Below are positions 11,299 to 22,533 of a stretch of DNA of 64,000 bases, in pieces (position 1 is the first letter of the stretch; each line of letters opens with the position of its first letter). Below the pieces are notes generated by a model. It did not search any database. It saw nothing but the letters and a program-made list of their open reading frames with translations, and was not told where the DNA came from. Location: NCBI GenBank assembly GCA_035772405.1, contig JAYKKM010000159.1, positions 1,184,501 to 1,248,500 of the forward strand, given 5' to 3'. The translations under genes were made by a program, and so were the position numbers. The DNA is from Chrysogorgia sp. JL179-B06. Taxonomy: Eukaryota; Cnidaria; Anthozoa; Scleralcyonacea; Chrysogorgiidae.

Positions 11299-11510
11299 TT
11301 AGATACGCTCTATGACCTTTAGGTCATATTGAGCGCTCTACAGGATGAACCATTGTCGCTTACGCATTGTGCGCACGCTCACTGCTTGCAGTTTGAGCGC
11401 TCTGGCATGGTTCTTGATGTCGCACATTTTGTGTGGCATCAAGGGTGACTATATATATATATATATAGTTTCACGCTTACGCGATCGTCAGACAGACTTT
11501 AATGAAGATA

Positions 11511-11935
11511 CACGGGATGAAAAATTGAATTTGCAACAAATTTGCACGCTCGCAAATTGGTTGCAAATTTAGTTTACTAACTTTGCAAACATTTGCATGG
11601 GCTGTATTATCAAATTTGCAATTGATTAAATTTGCTTCATATTTGCATCGATTTGAACATTTGCAAATTTGTAACAAAATTTGCAATGAATTTGCCACCG
11701 ACGCCAAATTTGTTGCAAACATGACAAACAACTTTGCACACGTATACATATGTGTATTTTCAACTTTGCACAAATACTCTTGCAATAAATTTGCAAATAG
11801 ATTTGCTTATGCAAAACTTTGTGGCAAATACAACGTTGAATTTGCAACAGCTTTGTCTCTACGCTAAATGTATCGCAAATTTAGAAACGAAAAATGTCTC
11901 TACGCTTAAAAATCGCGTTCGTGTTTTTGCGTAAA
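11511..11935 (+). repeat. Transposon-terminus-like block rich in TTTGCAAA motifs
   Basis: Starts CACGGGATGAAAAATTGAAT and continues with dozens of TTTGC/GCAAA motifs in both orientations. An inverted, closely similar end lies at 43503. CAC terminus and subterminal repeats echo elements A and C. Confidence 0.55.
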
Positions 11936-12757
11936 AGAAGTTCTTTATAAGTTCATTTAGTACGGCAAATATTTAAAATTCAAATATTTATATTCCATGT
12001 TTCGAAAATAAGACCGTCTTGCAGTCAAAAGCAAGCTGGTTAATGATTTTTCTTTGCTGCAGCTTGTCGACAAACAGCGACGAATGGGCATTGTCAACGC
12101 CGCATGAGCTAATGTATAGGTGGCTAAACAACTCAAACGCTGGAAAAATATAGTGACCGATGTTTTCCACTGCTCAGCTGTAAATCCGGCAAACGATTAA
12201 GCAATTTCTGAAAATATGCTGCATATAGATTTCTGGGGACATTTTCAACTTTTTCGTGAACTTGTTGCGCATCTGCGGCAGTCAAGATGGACGAGTCAAG
12301 CCATATGATCTATCGCCTTTACAAGTTTAGCGCCGGTACCCAAAATAAATCGATTATGTAAGACAGTCTGAGAATCTCTGAATACCTTAGTCCGTCGATA
12401 ATCAACAATATTAGATATTCAACAATACTCCTTGGGGTGCAACGATAAAAACCTGAGTACTGTAGTCCGTTGGTTCAACAAGCCAAACATTTGTCAGTTA
12501 TGCCCGTACCTAGATTGGTGACCGGCAAATCCGCAGACTTTAATACCTACCTGCCGGAATATCACAAGCGACGCACAATAACGCAGCTTAAATAATTCAG
12601 GAAAAATTTGTGACACGTAATGTCGCACTCGATCTAACTCCGTAATACCAAATTATTAACAGTTCATCGACGAGAGGTGATATGTGCGTATTCCTATTTA
12701 ATATGGCATGGCCTCGTTTGGGCTAGGAATAATGCCAACTGCTGCAGAATGCATGAC

Positions 12758-12845
<88 letters not shown>

Positions 12846-13194
12846 GTTTTATAAAAGCGCATTTTTTGGTTGAGTTACAGCTACCAACAGTTTGATAACT
12901 ATCCTCGAACTTGTTAAAGGAGTGAGATTTTGGACATACGACATATACTTGGTAAATTTATCCTTAACCAAATCAATTTCAGTTCGAAAGCAATACATTG
13001 TACATTGAAACGCTAACGCCAAACCAGCCTGGACTTTATTGAATGTCCGATCTGAGTCTACTAGAGTAGTAGCAATATGGTGAATGACGATGAGGCAACC
13101 TTCATGGAAATAGTATGAAAAAGATCAAGCAATTGGTTGGCTGGTTTAGTAAATTGTTTGCTACTCAAACTTTAACGCAAACTCAGAAAAAATG
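11936..13194. other. No gene recognised; includes (TA)n at 12759-12844
   Basis: Moderate-complexity sequence without convincing frames. A TA microsatellite of about 86 bp lies at 12759-12844. Confidence 0.5.
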
Positions 13195-13199
13195 TTTCT

Positions 13200-13284
13200 G
13201 AGCCCCAAACGCGCGGAAATCTAACCCGCAACCTTCATGATCTCTGGTTAGACGCTCTAACCATTGAGCTACCAGGACTCAGAA
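13200..13284 (-). repeat. tRNA-derived SINE head
   Basis: On the minus strand, GGTAGCTCAATGGTTAGAGC is a near-perfect D arm with pol III A box. GGGTTAGATTTCC is a damaged B box. Length and order fit a tRNA. Mismatches in the T arm argue against a working tRNA gene. Confidence 0.65.
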
Positions 13285-13885
13285 GGTAGAACGAAGGTTA
13301 CGTTGTTTACTAGTATATACGTACTGGACTACTGCTAATTCAGCAGTCTCGATATGTCATGCAATATCTTTATGAAGCAGCCACACGACTCTCACAATGT
13401 CGAGAAAATGTAACGTAACTGTAAGAAAACGTATGTTTTGTCTCGAAATTTTTAGGTTTGTTCCATAGAAATGCTTGACAGTTCGCGCTTAGCAGGTTAA
13501 TGGGGTTAATGAGGGTTGAAGTAGGTAACATGAAGGGTAATGAAGGGTATTATGTCAGGTAACCAATCACGGCAGGAAATTATTGTTGAAAATTGGGCCA
13601 CCAGCCCCAGTTCCCTTTTTGCCTGAAATTGCTCGGTCTGACATATCCATGCCTTGTCGGGAAATTGTTTACAATGTTTTGGCTGTCCTTTCGGAAGACT
13701 GAATGTAAATTTTGCCACCTCGCGCTCATATCCAAAGTCTGCTATCTGTTAGCTTTCGTCTCGTATATTGGTCGCGTTGTTTCATGCTTTAATTTATCAC
13801 GCGTTCTCGCATTTCCAAGCAGCATATGACGCCAGACAACAGTGAAGTGGTTAAATATGTTGGTCCAAAGCGGAGTTAAATATAT

Positions 13886-14410
13886 AGTATTTAATTGATT
13901 TACTGAAGAAAGCGAAACCGTTGAACCACAGAAGTTGTGTTGTTCTTTCATTTGAGCGCTTGCGAAGAACGTTTGGTAATGCATCTCTTGGTGAAAATTT
14001 GTAACAAAATTTGGCAAATTTGCGTCGCGGGTGAAACGTGATGCCTCTTTATCCAACACCAAGAGACACAGGCTACAAAAAGAACATCAACCACTTGCCT
14101 CCTCTGTAGGCAACTCTATGACTACTGATGCCGCTAAATGCCATGTAGAATTTCACCCAAAAGACTGCGCACATTGCTAGAAAGACACAGAGTTACCTAC
14201 GAAGCAGGAGTAGCATAGTGGTAAACGTTCTTCTAGTAGCGTCTCTCTTCTTCGACCTTTCACCCGCGCCGCAAATTTGACAAATTTTGTTACAAATGTT
14301 CACCAAGAGATACATTACCAAACGTTCTTCGCAAGCGCTCGAATGAAAGAACAACACATCTTCTGTGGTTCTATGGTTTCGCTTTTTTCAGTAAATCAAG
14401 TGAACAAAAT
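13886..14410. repeat. Large inverted repeat, ~155-bp arms, ~200-bp spacer
   Basis: The left arm (13886-14048, with GTTCTTTCATTTGAGCGCTT) and right arm (14250-14410, with AAGCGCTCGAATGAAAGAAC) are about 90% complementary by eye. The spacer contains a tRNA-like AGTAGCATAGTGGTAAACG. No coding content; foldback element. Confidence 0.8.
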
Positions 14411-14956
14411 ATATATACGTCTGTTTAGACTAACTTATAAGTACCGCGATGTTGTCTGTGTCGTCAAATATAGGCATCGAAATGCATAGACAACGCATAA
14501 ATTATAATGTGAAACAGCACTCTCAATATAGTAAACGAAAGCTAAGAGTTAGGAGATTTTAGATATGATCAGGGCGAAACAAGACTTTGACTCAGTCTTC
14601 CGAATGAACCCCCAAAAGTTTGTAAACATTTTCCAGATCAAGCATTATTCATGACCGCGCAACATCCGGTCAAAACAACTACTGGGAACTGGAGACATTT
14701 TCGTGGCCCAATTTGCGGTATTAATTTCCTAGCGTGAATAGGCGCAACGATATAATCTATTTCGCGGGAAAATACGAATTCGAAGGAGATTTTGTTACGA
14801 CAGAGTCACTTTGGAACGCGAAATAGCTAAAAAAATGGACTTAAACGAAGCCACACAAAATGAAGAGGTTATCAGAAGGCTCCTAAATAATCATTGAACA
14901 GAATACTAAAATAATTCAACAGGAAGGATTGGCTGATGACGAAAACACAACTGAAA

Positions 14957-14998
14957 ATGGCGACAACAGCAGGGGAAAAGCACCTTCGATTGTCAAGG
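14957..14998 (+). other. Possible first coding exon with splice donor
   Basis: ATG in good context (AAAATGG) encodes MATTAGEKHLRLSR, then AAG followed by GTTAGT, a plausible donor. No downstream exon was identified. Function unknown; could be chance. Confidence 0.35.
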
Positions 14999-14999
14999 T

Positions 15000-15685
15000 T
15001 AGTAAAGCTTGCATTAAAATTAAATGGTAGCTGCAGGTTGTCAAATACATTTATGTCGTTAAACATTATACAACATTTGCTATTTGACATTTGTGGAGCA
15101 ACCGATCATAGGTACAGACTGTATCGTGCAGTACTTTACATTTGTCAAAAAAGGACATTAGTCATGTCTCATAGTTAAAGCAGTCAAACACATTTCAAGA
15201 ATATTTCAAGCACTGTAAAAAGCAAAATTAAAACCAGTACTACACAGCGGTATACGAGCCTTCGCAATGAAAAATTATTTATTTTGGTAAACAGCTTCAT
15301 CTACTGTACATCAGTAAAGTCACACCAAGTTTTACATCTTATCTATAAATCAATATTAAATATTCTTTCATGTGAATTTTGTAAGCATCATTCTTGTGTA
15401 AAAACTGTTGAATTAGATTTTAACTGTGCACACAAAGAATTCAGCTGGCGTGCTGCTGGCAGAAAGGTTGGTGTATTGCTGAAATCCTTGATGAATGGTC
15501 TAGCCTATATAATAGTTCTACTTAGTTTTATTCCACTTCAGTACATGGAAAATGTACACTTCAGTACATGAGACAAAGGGCCTTCACTCAAAAAGTTAGA
15601 CCAGCAACTACATGTCAAAATTTCAGCATTACACCAACCTTTCAGTGTTTTCACTATGTATGGAAGGTCTTGCATATGTACTGTA
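15000..15685. other. No supported gene
   Basis: A frame at 15284-15571 lacks recognisable motifs and splice context. Treated as non-coding. Confidence 0.4.
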
Positions 15686-15812
15686 CACAGTAGAATGTGC
15701 TGTACACAGTATGCATGTTTATATGAATGTACTGTATACAGTATGCATGTTTATATGAATGTACTGTATACAGCATGTTTATATGAATGTACTGTATACA
15801 GTATCCATGTTT
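15686..15812 (+). repeat. Short tandem repeat, ~32-bp unit, about four copies
   Basis: Units built on TGTACTGTATACAGTATGCA with TGTTTATATGAA spacers; the third copy is shortened. Confidence 0.85.
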
Positions 15813-16148
15813 ATATTAAGGAAAAGTGCTACCAGAATGCTGTGCATGAAGTACTTGATTTATTGTCCAATTCCATGTGTTAATATCAAGTAATCCCAGT
15901 TAAAACTTCCTTAACATTTTATTGTATGCTGAGTTATCCAGAATCTCCACAGTTCACCAAATGTACAGTAAATAGAGTGTAATTATACCAGGCAACTCTC
16001 AAAAATCTAAAAGAAGAAGTGATAGAAGATACAGTATATACAACTTTGAATCATTGATAAACTTTACTCTGGCTTTTGAAAACCAGGATTTAAAAGTGGC
16101 TGTCCATAAAATTACAAAGTGCAAGTGACACTATATACTGTACTGTAT

Positions 16149-16410
16149 CAGTGATGGATTTACAGGGGGTGCAGGGGGTGCACACCCCTTGGCCTTGGCC
16201 AAACATTAGGATTTAGGTGTACACATTCATTCCAAGTCCGTGTAAACTTCATAGGAGCTACAGTAGGTATTAGGTATCATACAGTAGTTATCAGATGATT
16301 CATAGATATACCTGTATGATTCATATATTATCTATCATATGATTCATAGGTATTAATACAACCACCAGCTCAGCACCTGTCGGGGGCTTGTGTCCCCAGA
16401 CCACTGCCGT
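16149..16410. mobile_element. Possible hAT-type MITE
   Basis: Starts CAGTGATGGATTTACAGGGG, a form typical of hAT-derived miniature elements. A GGGGGCTTGTGTCCCCAGAC segment near its right side is also typical of them. The exact right end and an 8-bp duplication could not be established. Confidence 0.35.
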
Positions 16411-16568
16411 AGCTCCCTCAGCGGTGCTCCACCCTGCATCGGTCGTGCCGCAGGCCTTATCTCACTTCACTCACTCAGCACAGCACCCCCTACCAAGCTA
16501 GATACATCACTTTACTGTATCCCCCTCCAATGTATAGTACACAACAACAAAAGCAATAGCTTTGATAA

Positions 16569-16576
16569 TAATAATA

Positions 16577-16625
<49 letters not shown>
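16569..16625. repeat. (ATT)n microsatellite
   Basis: About 19 trinucleotide units. The poly-Tyr frame through it is an artefact. Confidence 0.95.
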
Positions 16626-16626
<1 letters not shown>

Positions 16627-16760
16627 ATATAGCAAGACCTCCTATTAATTCGTCATTCTTTATCAATACAGTAATTGATTCCCATGGTTATAATATATTA
16701 CTTTAACATAAACATGCAGAAAAGGTCATAGCCAGGGTTATGTTGTATATATATATATAT

Positions 16761-16935
16761 ACTCTGGCCCCAATACCGCTTCACGCTCTCTGGATGTGCG
16801 CATGACCGCTGTTTGTCCCACAAGCGCCTGTCGCCGGCAATCACTTGTGTATAATTAGTTCTCATGCCCATGTCTAGATTGTACCAAGCTACACTGATGA
16901 GCTGTGGAACAGCGAAATACGTGTTTGTAGATATT

Positions 16936-16936
<1 letters not shown>
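16761..16936 (+). mobile_element. Second hammerhead-bearing unit, ~176 bp, flanked by TA
   Basis: Unique sequence between a short TA run (16747-16760) and the (TA)n at 16941-17011, with a complete hammerhead at its 3' end. It shares stem I (CTACA/TGTAG) with the 231-bp family but has an unrelated body and a different stem II. Confidence 0.65.
16889..16930 (+). ncRNA. Type I hammerhead ribozyme with minimal stem III
   Basis: CTACA 16889-16893 pairs with TGTAG 16926-16930. Core CTGATGA 16894-16900. Stem II GCTGT/ACAGC with loop GGA. GAAA 16914-16917. The rest, ATACGTGT, is nearly self-complementary with no loop, so stem III would need a dimer. Predicted cleavage is after GTT, a weaker triplet than GTC. 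Confidence 0.7.

Positions 16937-16940
<4 letters not shown>

Positions 16941-17011
<71 letters not shown>
16941..17011. repeat. (TA)n microsatellite bordering the PLE
   Basis: Left border of the Penelope unit; the right border at 21554-21660 is also (TA)n. Confidence 0.95.
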
Positions 17012-17015
<4 letters not shown>

Positions 17016-17093
17016 TAGAGTGCTGCGTAGACAGTGTTTTGAATATATAGCAAAGTGAAAAGGTGGTAAACTGCCAAGAATTTAGTGACGAGA

Positions 17094-17128
17094 TACTGAC
17101 GTTTCGAGCGGAGCCCTTCATCAGAGTA
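17094..17128 (-). ncRNA. PLE hammerhead-like motif
   Basis: Minus-strand copy of the motif described at 21476-21510. Confidence 0.65.
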
Positions 17129-17433
17129 AGACGAGATAAAATAAAATAAATAGGGCTTATATAATGCCAAAAGGGTGTCACAGGTAGAAAGTAGCCAATC
17201 AAATGCACGGGAAATAAACTAACTAATAATTAATGAGATGGGAAAAGTTAAATCATTTGCTATTTTTAAAGTCGATCAATAAGCAGACTGAGGGGGTGGG
17301 AAAAATGACAGGTCCAATATTCAAGGGGATTAGGCGATAATAATAGAAGCAAAGACTTGAAAAGCAATGAAAGTGCATAAGCTAATAATAAAAAGTTCCA
17401 AGCAAACTAAAATAATAAAAAACTTTTAGGAAG

Positions 17434-19851
17434 TTAAATAAAAGAAAAACGTTCGTTAAGACCAAGAGGATGTGTGGTGCCAAGTTTAAAAATGAGACGC
17501 TTTTCTTGTCGCTTGCGGTTATCGTTGCCACCGGAAATGGGAAGGATGGCACAGACTTTCATGTCTGAAACCAAATGGTTGGAGCTGTTGAAATGGCGGG
17601 CTACAGGTTTGTCACCATCATTGATCCTCACGGAACGAAGATGTTCAGCAAACCTGTCTGAAAGACGTCGCCCAGTTTCACCGATGTAGATTTTAGGGCA
17701 TTTATCGCAAGAAATGCAATAAATTATGTTGGTGGACGTGCATGAAAAAGCATGACGGATTGTGTGGTCGAATTTGGGGGCAGTAATAACTGTGGTGGGA
17801 TTGAGAAAAGCGCATGTGTTACAGCGGGAACGGCCGCAAGAAAATGTTCCCGCTGGTGCCGAGGTATTTTGTTTAAGGGCACTATGTACTAAGGAGTCAC
17901 GAATGTTTTTATTACGGCGAAAAGATACCAAAGGGTTGTCGGTGAAAATGGCTGACGTCTCAGGATCATTTTGTAAAATGTGAAAATTCCGATTAATAAT
18001 ATTTTTAACTTTAAAATTGAAAGGATGAAATGTTAGAACTAAAGGAATTTTATTGTTTGAAACTCGTTCCAAAGATGGTTCAAGGGCGTCTAAACGGGGG
18101 ACGAGAAAAGCTTTCTGAACGGCGAGGTCTAAAAGGTTGGTAGGGTAACCACGTTGGACAAAAAAAGATCTCATTTCCATTGATTTGACTTGAAAATCTT
18201 GGTCGTCGCTACATAAGCGGCGAAGACGCAAGAATTGAGAGTAAGGGATGGATTGCTTAGTGTGGTTGGGATGAGAGGATGAAAATAGAAGATAACTATG
18301 GGAGTCAGTAAGCTTGTACGAGACCGACGTTTTCAGCGAATCACCATTAATCGAAATTAAAATATCAAGGAACGACACAGAGGTCTCGCTGATTTCCCAC
18401 GTGAACTTCAGAGCAGGATGAAAATCATCAACAAAGTTGATGAACTGCTCTAAAAGGACACGTGAACACGACGCTGTTCCTAAACAGTCATCGATAAATC
18501 TTCCGAAAAAATCAGGCAAGGGACCCGTGTATTGTTCAAAGATCTGTTTTTCAACATAACCAACAAATAAGTTAGCATAGCTTGGACCCATTTTGGTGCC
18601 CATCGCAACACCACTTATTTGTTGATAATGTTCGCCATCAAACGAAAAATTGTTAAGGGTAAGCACTAGTTCTGCTAAGCGGAGTAACGTGGTTGTGGAG
18701 GGTTCTAAATTAGTGCGCTGATCAAAGAAAAACTTCAGAGCTTCAAGGCCATCACAATGGGGAATGACGGTGTATAAGGACTTGACGTCCATCGTGAAAA
18801 TAAATTTATCGGAACTACTGAAACGTAACTGGTCGAAAATTTGCAAGGCATGTTTAGTATCTTTGATATAAGAAGGCAACTTCTTAACCAAAGGATACAT
18901 AACGTTGTCTAGAAAACTGGAAACGAGCTCGGTGGGGCAACTACAAGCGGAAACAATCGGCCTGCCAGGATTGTTAGGTTTATGGATTTTAGGTAGGAAA
19001 TATATGACAGGCGTTCTGGGGGTTGTTAGTATAAGGTTAGATGCAGAGGCAGGCAATTCACCGGCTTGGATGAAATTCTTGATGGTAGTTTTGACGGATT
19101 TTTGGTGAGATTGAGTGGGATCGGAATTTAACTTAGTATAAAAGATGGTGTCGCTGAGTTGACGAAGAGCCTCTTGTCGATACAAGTCCGCTCTCCAGAC
19201 AACTACAGCGCCACCTTTGTCCGCAGGTTTTATGACAACGTCATTTCGGCATCGTAATGAATTCAAAGCTAGAAGCTCTTCTTTGTTGAGGTTATGAACT
19301 TGTTTTCTGCGCGGAGGGTGCAATTTATCAATGTCATGGCGGCATTGTCTTACGAAAAGATCAAGGGAAGAAAAATCGCCTTCGGATGGAGACCAAGACG
19401 ACTTCTTGGGGTTGAGTTCTTCGAAAATATCCTTATTGCTATTGAAAGTGGGCTTATCATGAAAAAAGGCTTTGAGGCGCATGCGGCGGAAGAAAGATTC
19501 GGTATCCTCTTTAACTGAAAATAGATCGATGGGCCCGGAGTTGGGAACAAACTTGAGACCTTTCGCAAGAACAGATCTCTCGGGGTCAGATAATGGCAAA
19601 TCAGAGGGAATAGTGAAAACTAGACGAGTGACTTCGTTAGAGGAACTAGTGCTTTGGGAGGGATTCGGGGAGGGACCCAGCAATTTGGCCAATTTGGACG
19701 CCTTAACGTCTTTAAGAAAAACATAGATTCTGGAATTTAGCATGCGAATTTGTTGAACGATAGCGGTAAACAAAATAGGTGGGCAGACCTGGGAGAGAGA
19801 GGACTTACATCCCGAGATGTCGTCATCAGTATGTTGTAAATTACTGGACAT
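17434..19851 (-). CDS. Penelope-like reverse transcriptase with GIY-YIG endonuclease, intact
   Basis: 805 codons with no breaks. RT core spans about residues 200-500. Recognisable pieces are VIKPADKGGAVVV near 206, FLPKIHKPNNPGRPIVS near 285-301, motif A TMDVKSLYT at 353-361, motif B SGVAMGTKMGPSYANLF at 413-429, and motif C FIDD at 452-455. A GIY-YIG nuclease follows at about 708-790: YCISC, then IYIGET at 721-726, with Arg 733, His 737 and a later Glu in RQEKRL. The enzyme would nick DNA and prime reverse transcription of the element's RNA. The start is the first Met, MSSNLQHTDDD. Length is normal for the family and all catalytic aspartates are present, so it could be active. Its 5' end abuts the inverted copy, so no obvious promoter lies directly upstream. 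Confidence 0.92.
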   Translation of the reverse strand: MSSNLQHTDDDISGCKSSLSQVCPPILFTAIVQQIRMLNSRIYVFLKDVKASKLAKLLGPSPNPSQSTSSSNEVTRLVFTIPSDLPLSDPERSVLAKGLKFVPNSGPIDLFSVKEDTESFFRRMRLKAFFHDKPTFNSNKDIFEELNPKKSSWSPSEGDFSSLDLFVRQCRHDIDKLHPPRRKQVHNLNKEELLALNSLRCRNDVVIKPADKGGAVVVWRADLYRQEALRQLSDTIFYTKLNSDPTQSHQKSVKTTIKNFIQAGELPASASNLILTTPRTPVIYFLPKIHKPNNPGRPIVSACSCPTELVSSFLDNVMYPLVKKLPSYIKDTKHALQIFDQLRFSSSDKFIFTMDVKSLYTVIPHCDGLEALKFFFDQRTNLEPSTTTLLRLAELVLTLNNFSFDGEHYQQISGVAMGTKMGPSYANLFVGYVEKQIFEQYTGPLPDFFGRFIDDCLGTASCSRVLLEQFINFVDDFHPALKFTWEISETSVSFLDILISINGDSLKTSVSYKLTDSHSYLLFSSSHPNHTKQSIPYSQFLRLRRLCSDDQDFQVKSMEMRSFFVQRGYPTNLLDLAVQKAFLVPRLDALEPSLERVSNNKIPLVLTFHPFNFKVKNIINRNFHILQNDPETSAIFTDNPLVSFRRNKNIRDSLVHSALKQNTSAPAGTFSCGRSRCNTCAFLNPTTVITAPKFDHTIRHAFSCTSTNIIYCISCDKCPKIYIGETGRRLSDRFAEHLRSVRINDGDKPVARHFNSSNHLVSDMKVCAILPISGGNDNRKRQEKRLIFKLGTTHPLGLNERFSFI

Positions 19852-19856
19852 AGATT

Positions 19857-21169
19857 TTGAAGCTCTGAAGTTTTTCTTTGATCAGCGCACTAATTTAGAA
19901 CCCTCCACAACCACGTTACTCCGCTTAGCAGAACTAGTGCTTACCCTTAACAATTTTTCGTTTGATGGCGAACATTATCAACAAATAAGTGGTGTTGCGA
20001 TGGGCACCAAAATGGGTCCAAGCTATGCTAACTTATTTGTTGGTTATGTTGAAAAACAGATCTTTGAACAATACACGGGTCCCTTGCCTGATTTTTTCGG
20101 AAGATTTATCGATGACTGTTTAGGAACAGCGTCGTGTTCACGTGTCCTTTTAGAGCAGTTCATCAACTTTGTTGATGATTTTCATCCTGCTCTGAAGTTC
20201 ACGTGGGAAATCAGCGAGACCTCTGTGTCGTTCCTTGATATTTTAATTTCGATTAATGGTGATTCGCTGAAAACGTCGGTCTCGTACAAGCTTACTGACT
20301 CCCATAGTTATCTTCTATTTTCATCCTCTCATCCCAACCACACTAAGCAATCCATCCCTTACTCTCAATTCTTGCGTCTTCGCCGCTTATGTAGCGACGA
20401 CCAAGATTTTCAAGTCAAATCAATGGAAATGAGATCTTTTTTTGTCCAACGTGGTTACCCTACCAACCTTTTAGACCTCGCCGTTCAGAAAGCTTTTCTC
20501 GTCCCCCGTTTAGACGCCCTTGAACCATCTTTGGAACGAGTTTCAAACAATAAAATTCCTTTAGTTCTAACATTTCATCCTTTCAATTTTAAAGTTAAAA
20601 ATATTATTAATCGGAATTTTCACATTTTACAAAATGATCCTGAGACGTCAGCCATTTTCACCGACAACCCTTTGGTATCTTTTCGCCGTAATAAAAACAT
20701 TCGTGACTCCTTAGTACATAGTGCCCTTAAACAAAATACCTCGGCACCAGCGGGAACATTTTCTTGCGGCCGTTCCCGCTGTAACACATGCGCTTTTCTC
20801 AATCCCACCACAGTTATTACTGCCCCCAAATTCGACCACACAATCCGTCATGCTTTTTCATGCACGTCCACCAACATAATTTATTGCATTTCTTGCGATA
20901 AATGCCCTAAAATCTACATCGGTGAAACTGGGCGACGTCTTTCAGACAGGTTTGCTGAACATCTTCGTTCCGTGAGGATCAATGATGGTGACAAACCTGT
21001 AGCCCGCCATTTCAACAGCTCCAACCATTTGGTTTCAGACATGAAAGTCTGTGCCATCCTTCCCATTTCCGGTGGCAACGATAACCGCAAGCGACAAGAA
21101 AAGCGTCTCATTTTTAAACTTGGCACCACACATCCTCTTGGTCTTAACGAACGTTTTTCTTTTATTTAA
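19857..21169 (+). pseudogene. Inverted, 5'-truncated copy of the same PLE frame
   Basis: Starts inside the RT (EALKFFFDQRTN) and runs without breaks to the same C-terminus. It keeps motifs B and C and the whole GIY-YIG domain but lacks motif A and everything before it. The first few codons of the open frame come from the complement of the other copy and are an accident of the junction. Confidence 0.9.
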
Positions 21170-21475
21170 CTTCCTAAAAGTTTTTTATTATTTTAGTTTG
21201 CTTGGAACTTTTTATTATTAGCTTATGCACTTTCATTGCTTTTCAAGTCTTTGCTTCTATTATTATCGCCTAATCCCCTTGAATATTGGACCTGTCATTT
21301 TTCCCACCCCCTCAGTCTGCTTATTGATCGACTTTAAAAATAGCAAATGATTTAACTTTTCCCATCTCATTAATTATTAGTTAGTTTATTTCCCGTGCAT
21401 TTGATTGGCTACTTTCTACCTGTGACAACCCTTTTGGCATTATATAAGCCCTATTTATTTTATTTTATCTCGTCT

Positions 21476-21510
21476 TACTCTGATGAAGGGCTCCGCTCGA
21501 AACGTCAGTA
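21476..21510 (+). ncRNA. PLE hammerhead-like motif
   Basis: TACT pairs with AGTA as stem I. CTGATGA is followed by an extra A, then stem II GGGC/GCTC with loop TCC, then GAAA and CGTC ending at the predicted cleavage point. Stem III is the palindrome ACGT, possible only between two molecules. Hammerhead motifs of this sort are an established feature of PLE termini. Confidence 0.65.
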
Positions 21511-21553
21511 TCTCGTCACTAAATTCTTGGCAGTTTACCACCTTTTCACTTTG

Positions 21554-21903
<350 letters not shown>

Positions 21904-22460
21904 ACATGAATTATTTATTTAATTAATTAAAATGTAATATGTGTTCAAATGTAACCTGAACACTTTGACTTAAAGCAGGACCTCAAATATTTGTGGTGAC
22001 TTTGTTATTCACCATATCTAAATAATGCAGCTTTATAGGCTGATTCTCACAATTCTGATTCTCAGTCCATACCGTCCAAGTTGTTTCAGAAACTGTGCAT
22101 ATGGACAACTATATACATATAATATGAGAACCAGTCATTATTTTATTTTATTTATTTTATTAGATTCACCATTGCGCAAAAAAAACACCGAAAAGGAAAC
22201 TTAACATAGATTACATTATACAGTAATAAAAACTTTTTTACCTCACCGGTCATTTTGACCGGTCGACAAATTTGTATGCCTTCCGACACATTTGTATGCC
22301 TTCTCTTCGGCATATCTGCTGAAATCTTGTCAGAGAAAGACTGTATATTTCATGGCGAGTATGCAATTTCACTGTAAGTACGTCAAGTTACATACGACAA
22401 AAACATTGTTTGTTCTTGTCCAAAACGTAAATATATGCTGGTTGCACTTGAAAGGTTTTG
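21904..22460. other. Intergenic or intronic, no feature beyond a T-rich block
   Basis: ATTTTATTTATTTTATTAG at about 22143-22162 resembles a LINE tail but is too short to assign. Confidence 0.4.
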
Positions 22461-22469
22461 ATTTTGTTT

Positions 22470-22516
22470 CGGAGGGAGTGAGCACAGTGACGACGAGGAA
22501 GCAATGGAGGAGGTTA
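22470..22516 (+). pseudogene. 5' part of an interrupted terminal coding exon (acidic protein)
   Basis: Reads SEHSDDEEAMEEV up to the TA at 22515-22516, where element B begins. The reading frame resumes exactly after the duplicated TA at 33556. The upstream exon boundary is uncertain (an AG near 22469). Protein not recognised; the residues are strongly acidic, as at a disordered C-terminus. Confidence 0.55.
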
Positions 22517-22533
22517 CCCATGTAAAAAAATAC

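Larger units (their letters stand above)
10540..11449 (+). mobile_element. Tandem array of four 231-bp hammerhead-ribozyme units
   Basis: Ribozyme cores begin at 10581, 10816, 11038 and 11260. The spacings 235, 222 and 222 become 231 once a 4-base insertion and two 9-base stem II deletions are allowed for. Units are otherwise almost identical, so amplification or homogenisation is recent. The array ends in (TA)n at 11449. Its left edge continues the copy at 3974-4237, split by element A. Unit size and ribozyme type match metazoan retrozymes. Confidence 0.88.
17012..21553 (-). mobile_element. Penelope-like element: full copy plus inverted truncated copy
   Basis: A full-length minus-strand copy is joined head-to-head at about 19856 to a plus-strand copy that lacks the first ~370 codons. 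Arms 17049-18745 and 19857-21553 (about 1.7 kb each) look nearly identical. The 18746-19856 segment is single copy. Both outer ends carry the same 3' UTR, a hammerhead-like motif and a (TA)n border. Inverted partial duplicates are a known PLE arrangement. Confidence 0.9.

Noticed and set aside
10540..11449. CRISPR array
   Set aside because: The repeated unit is 231 bp with a ribozyme and no short repeat/spacer pattern; the genome is eukaryotic.
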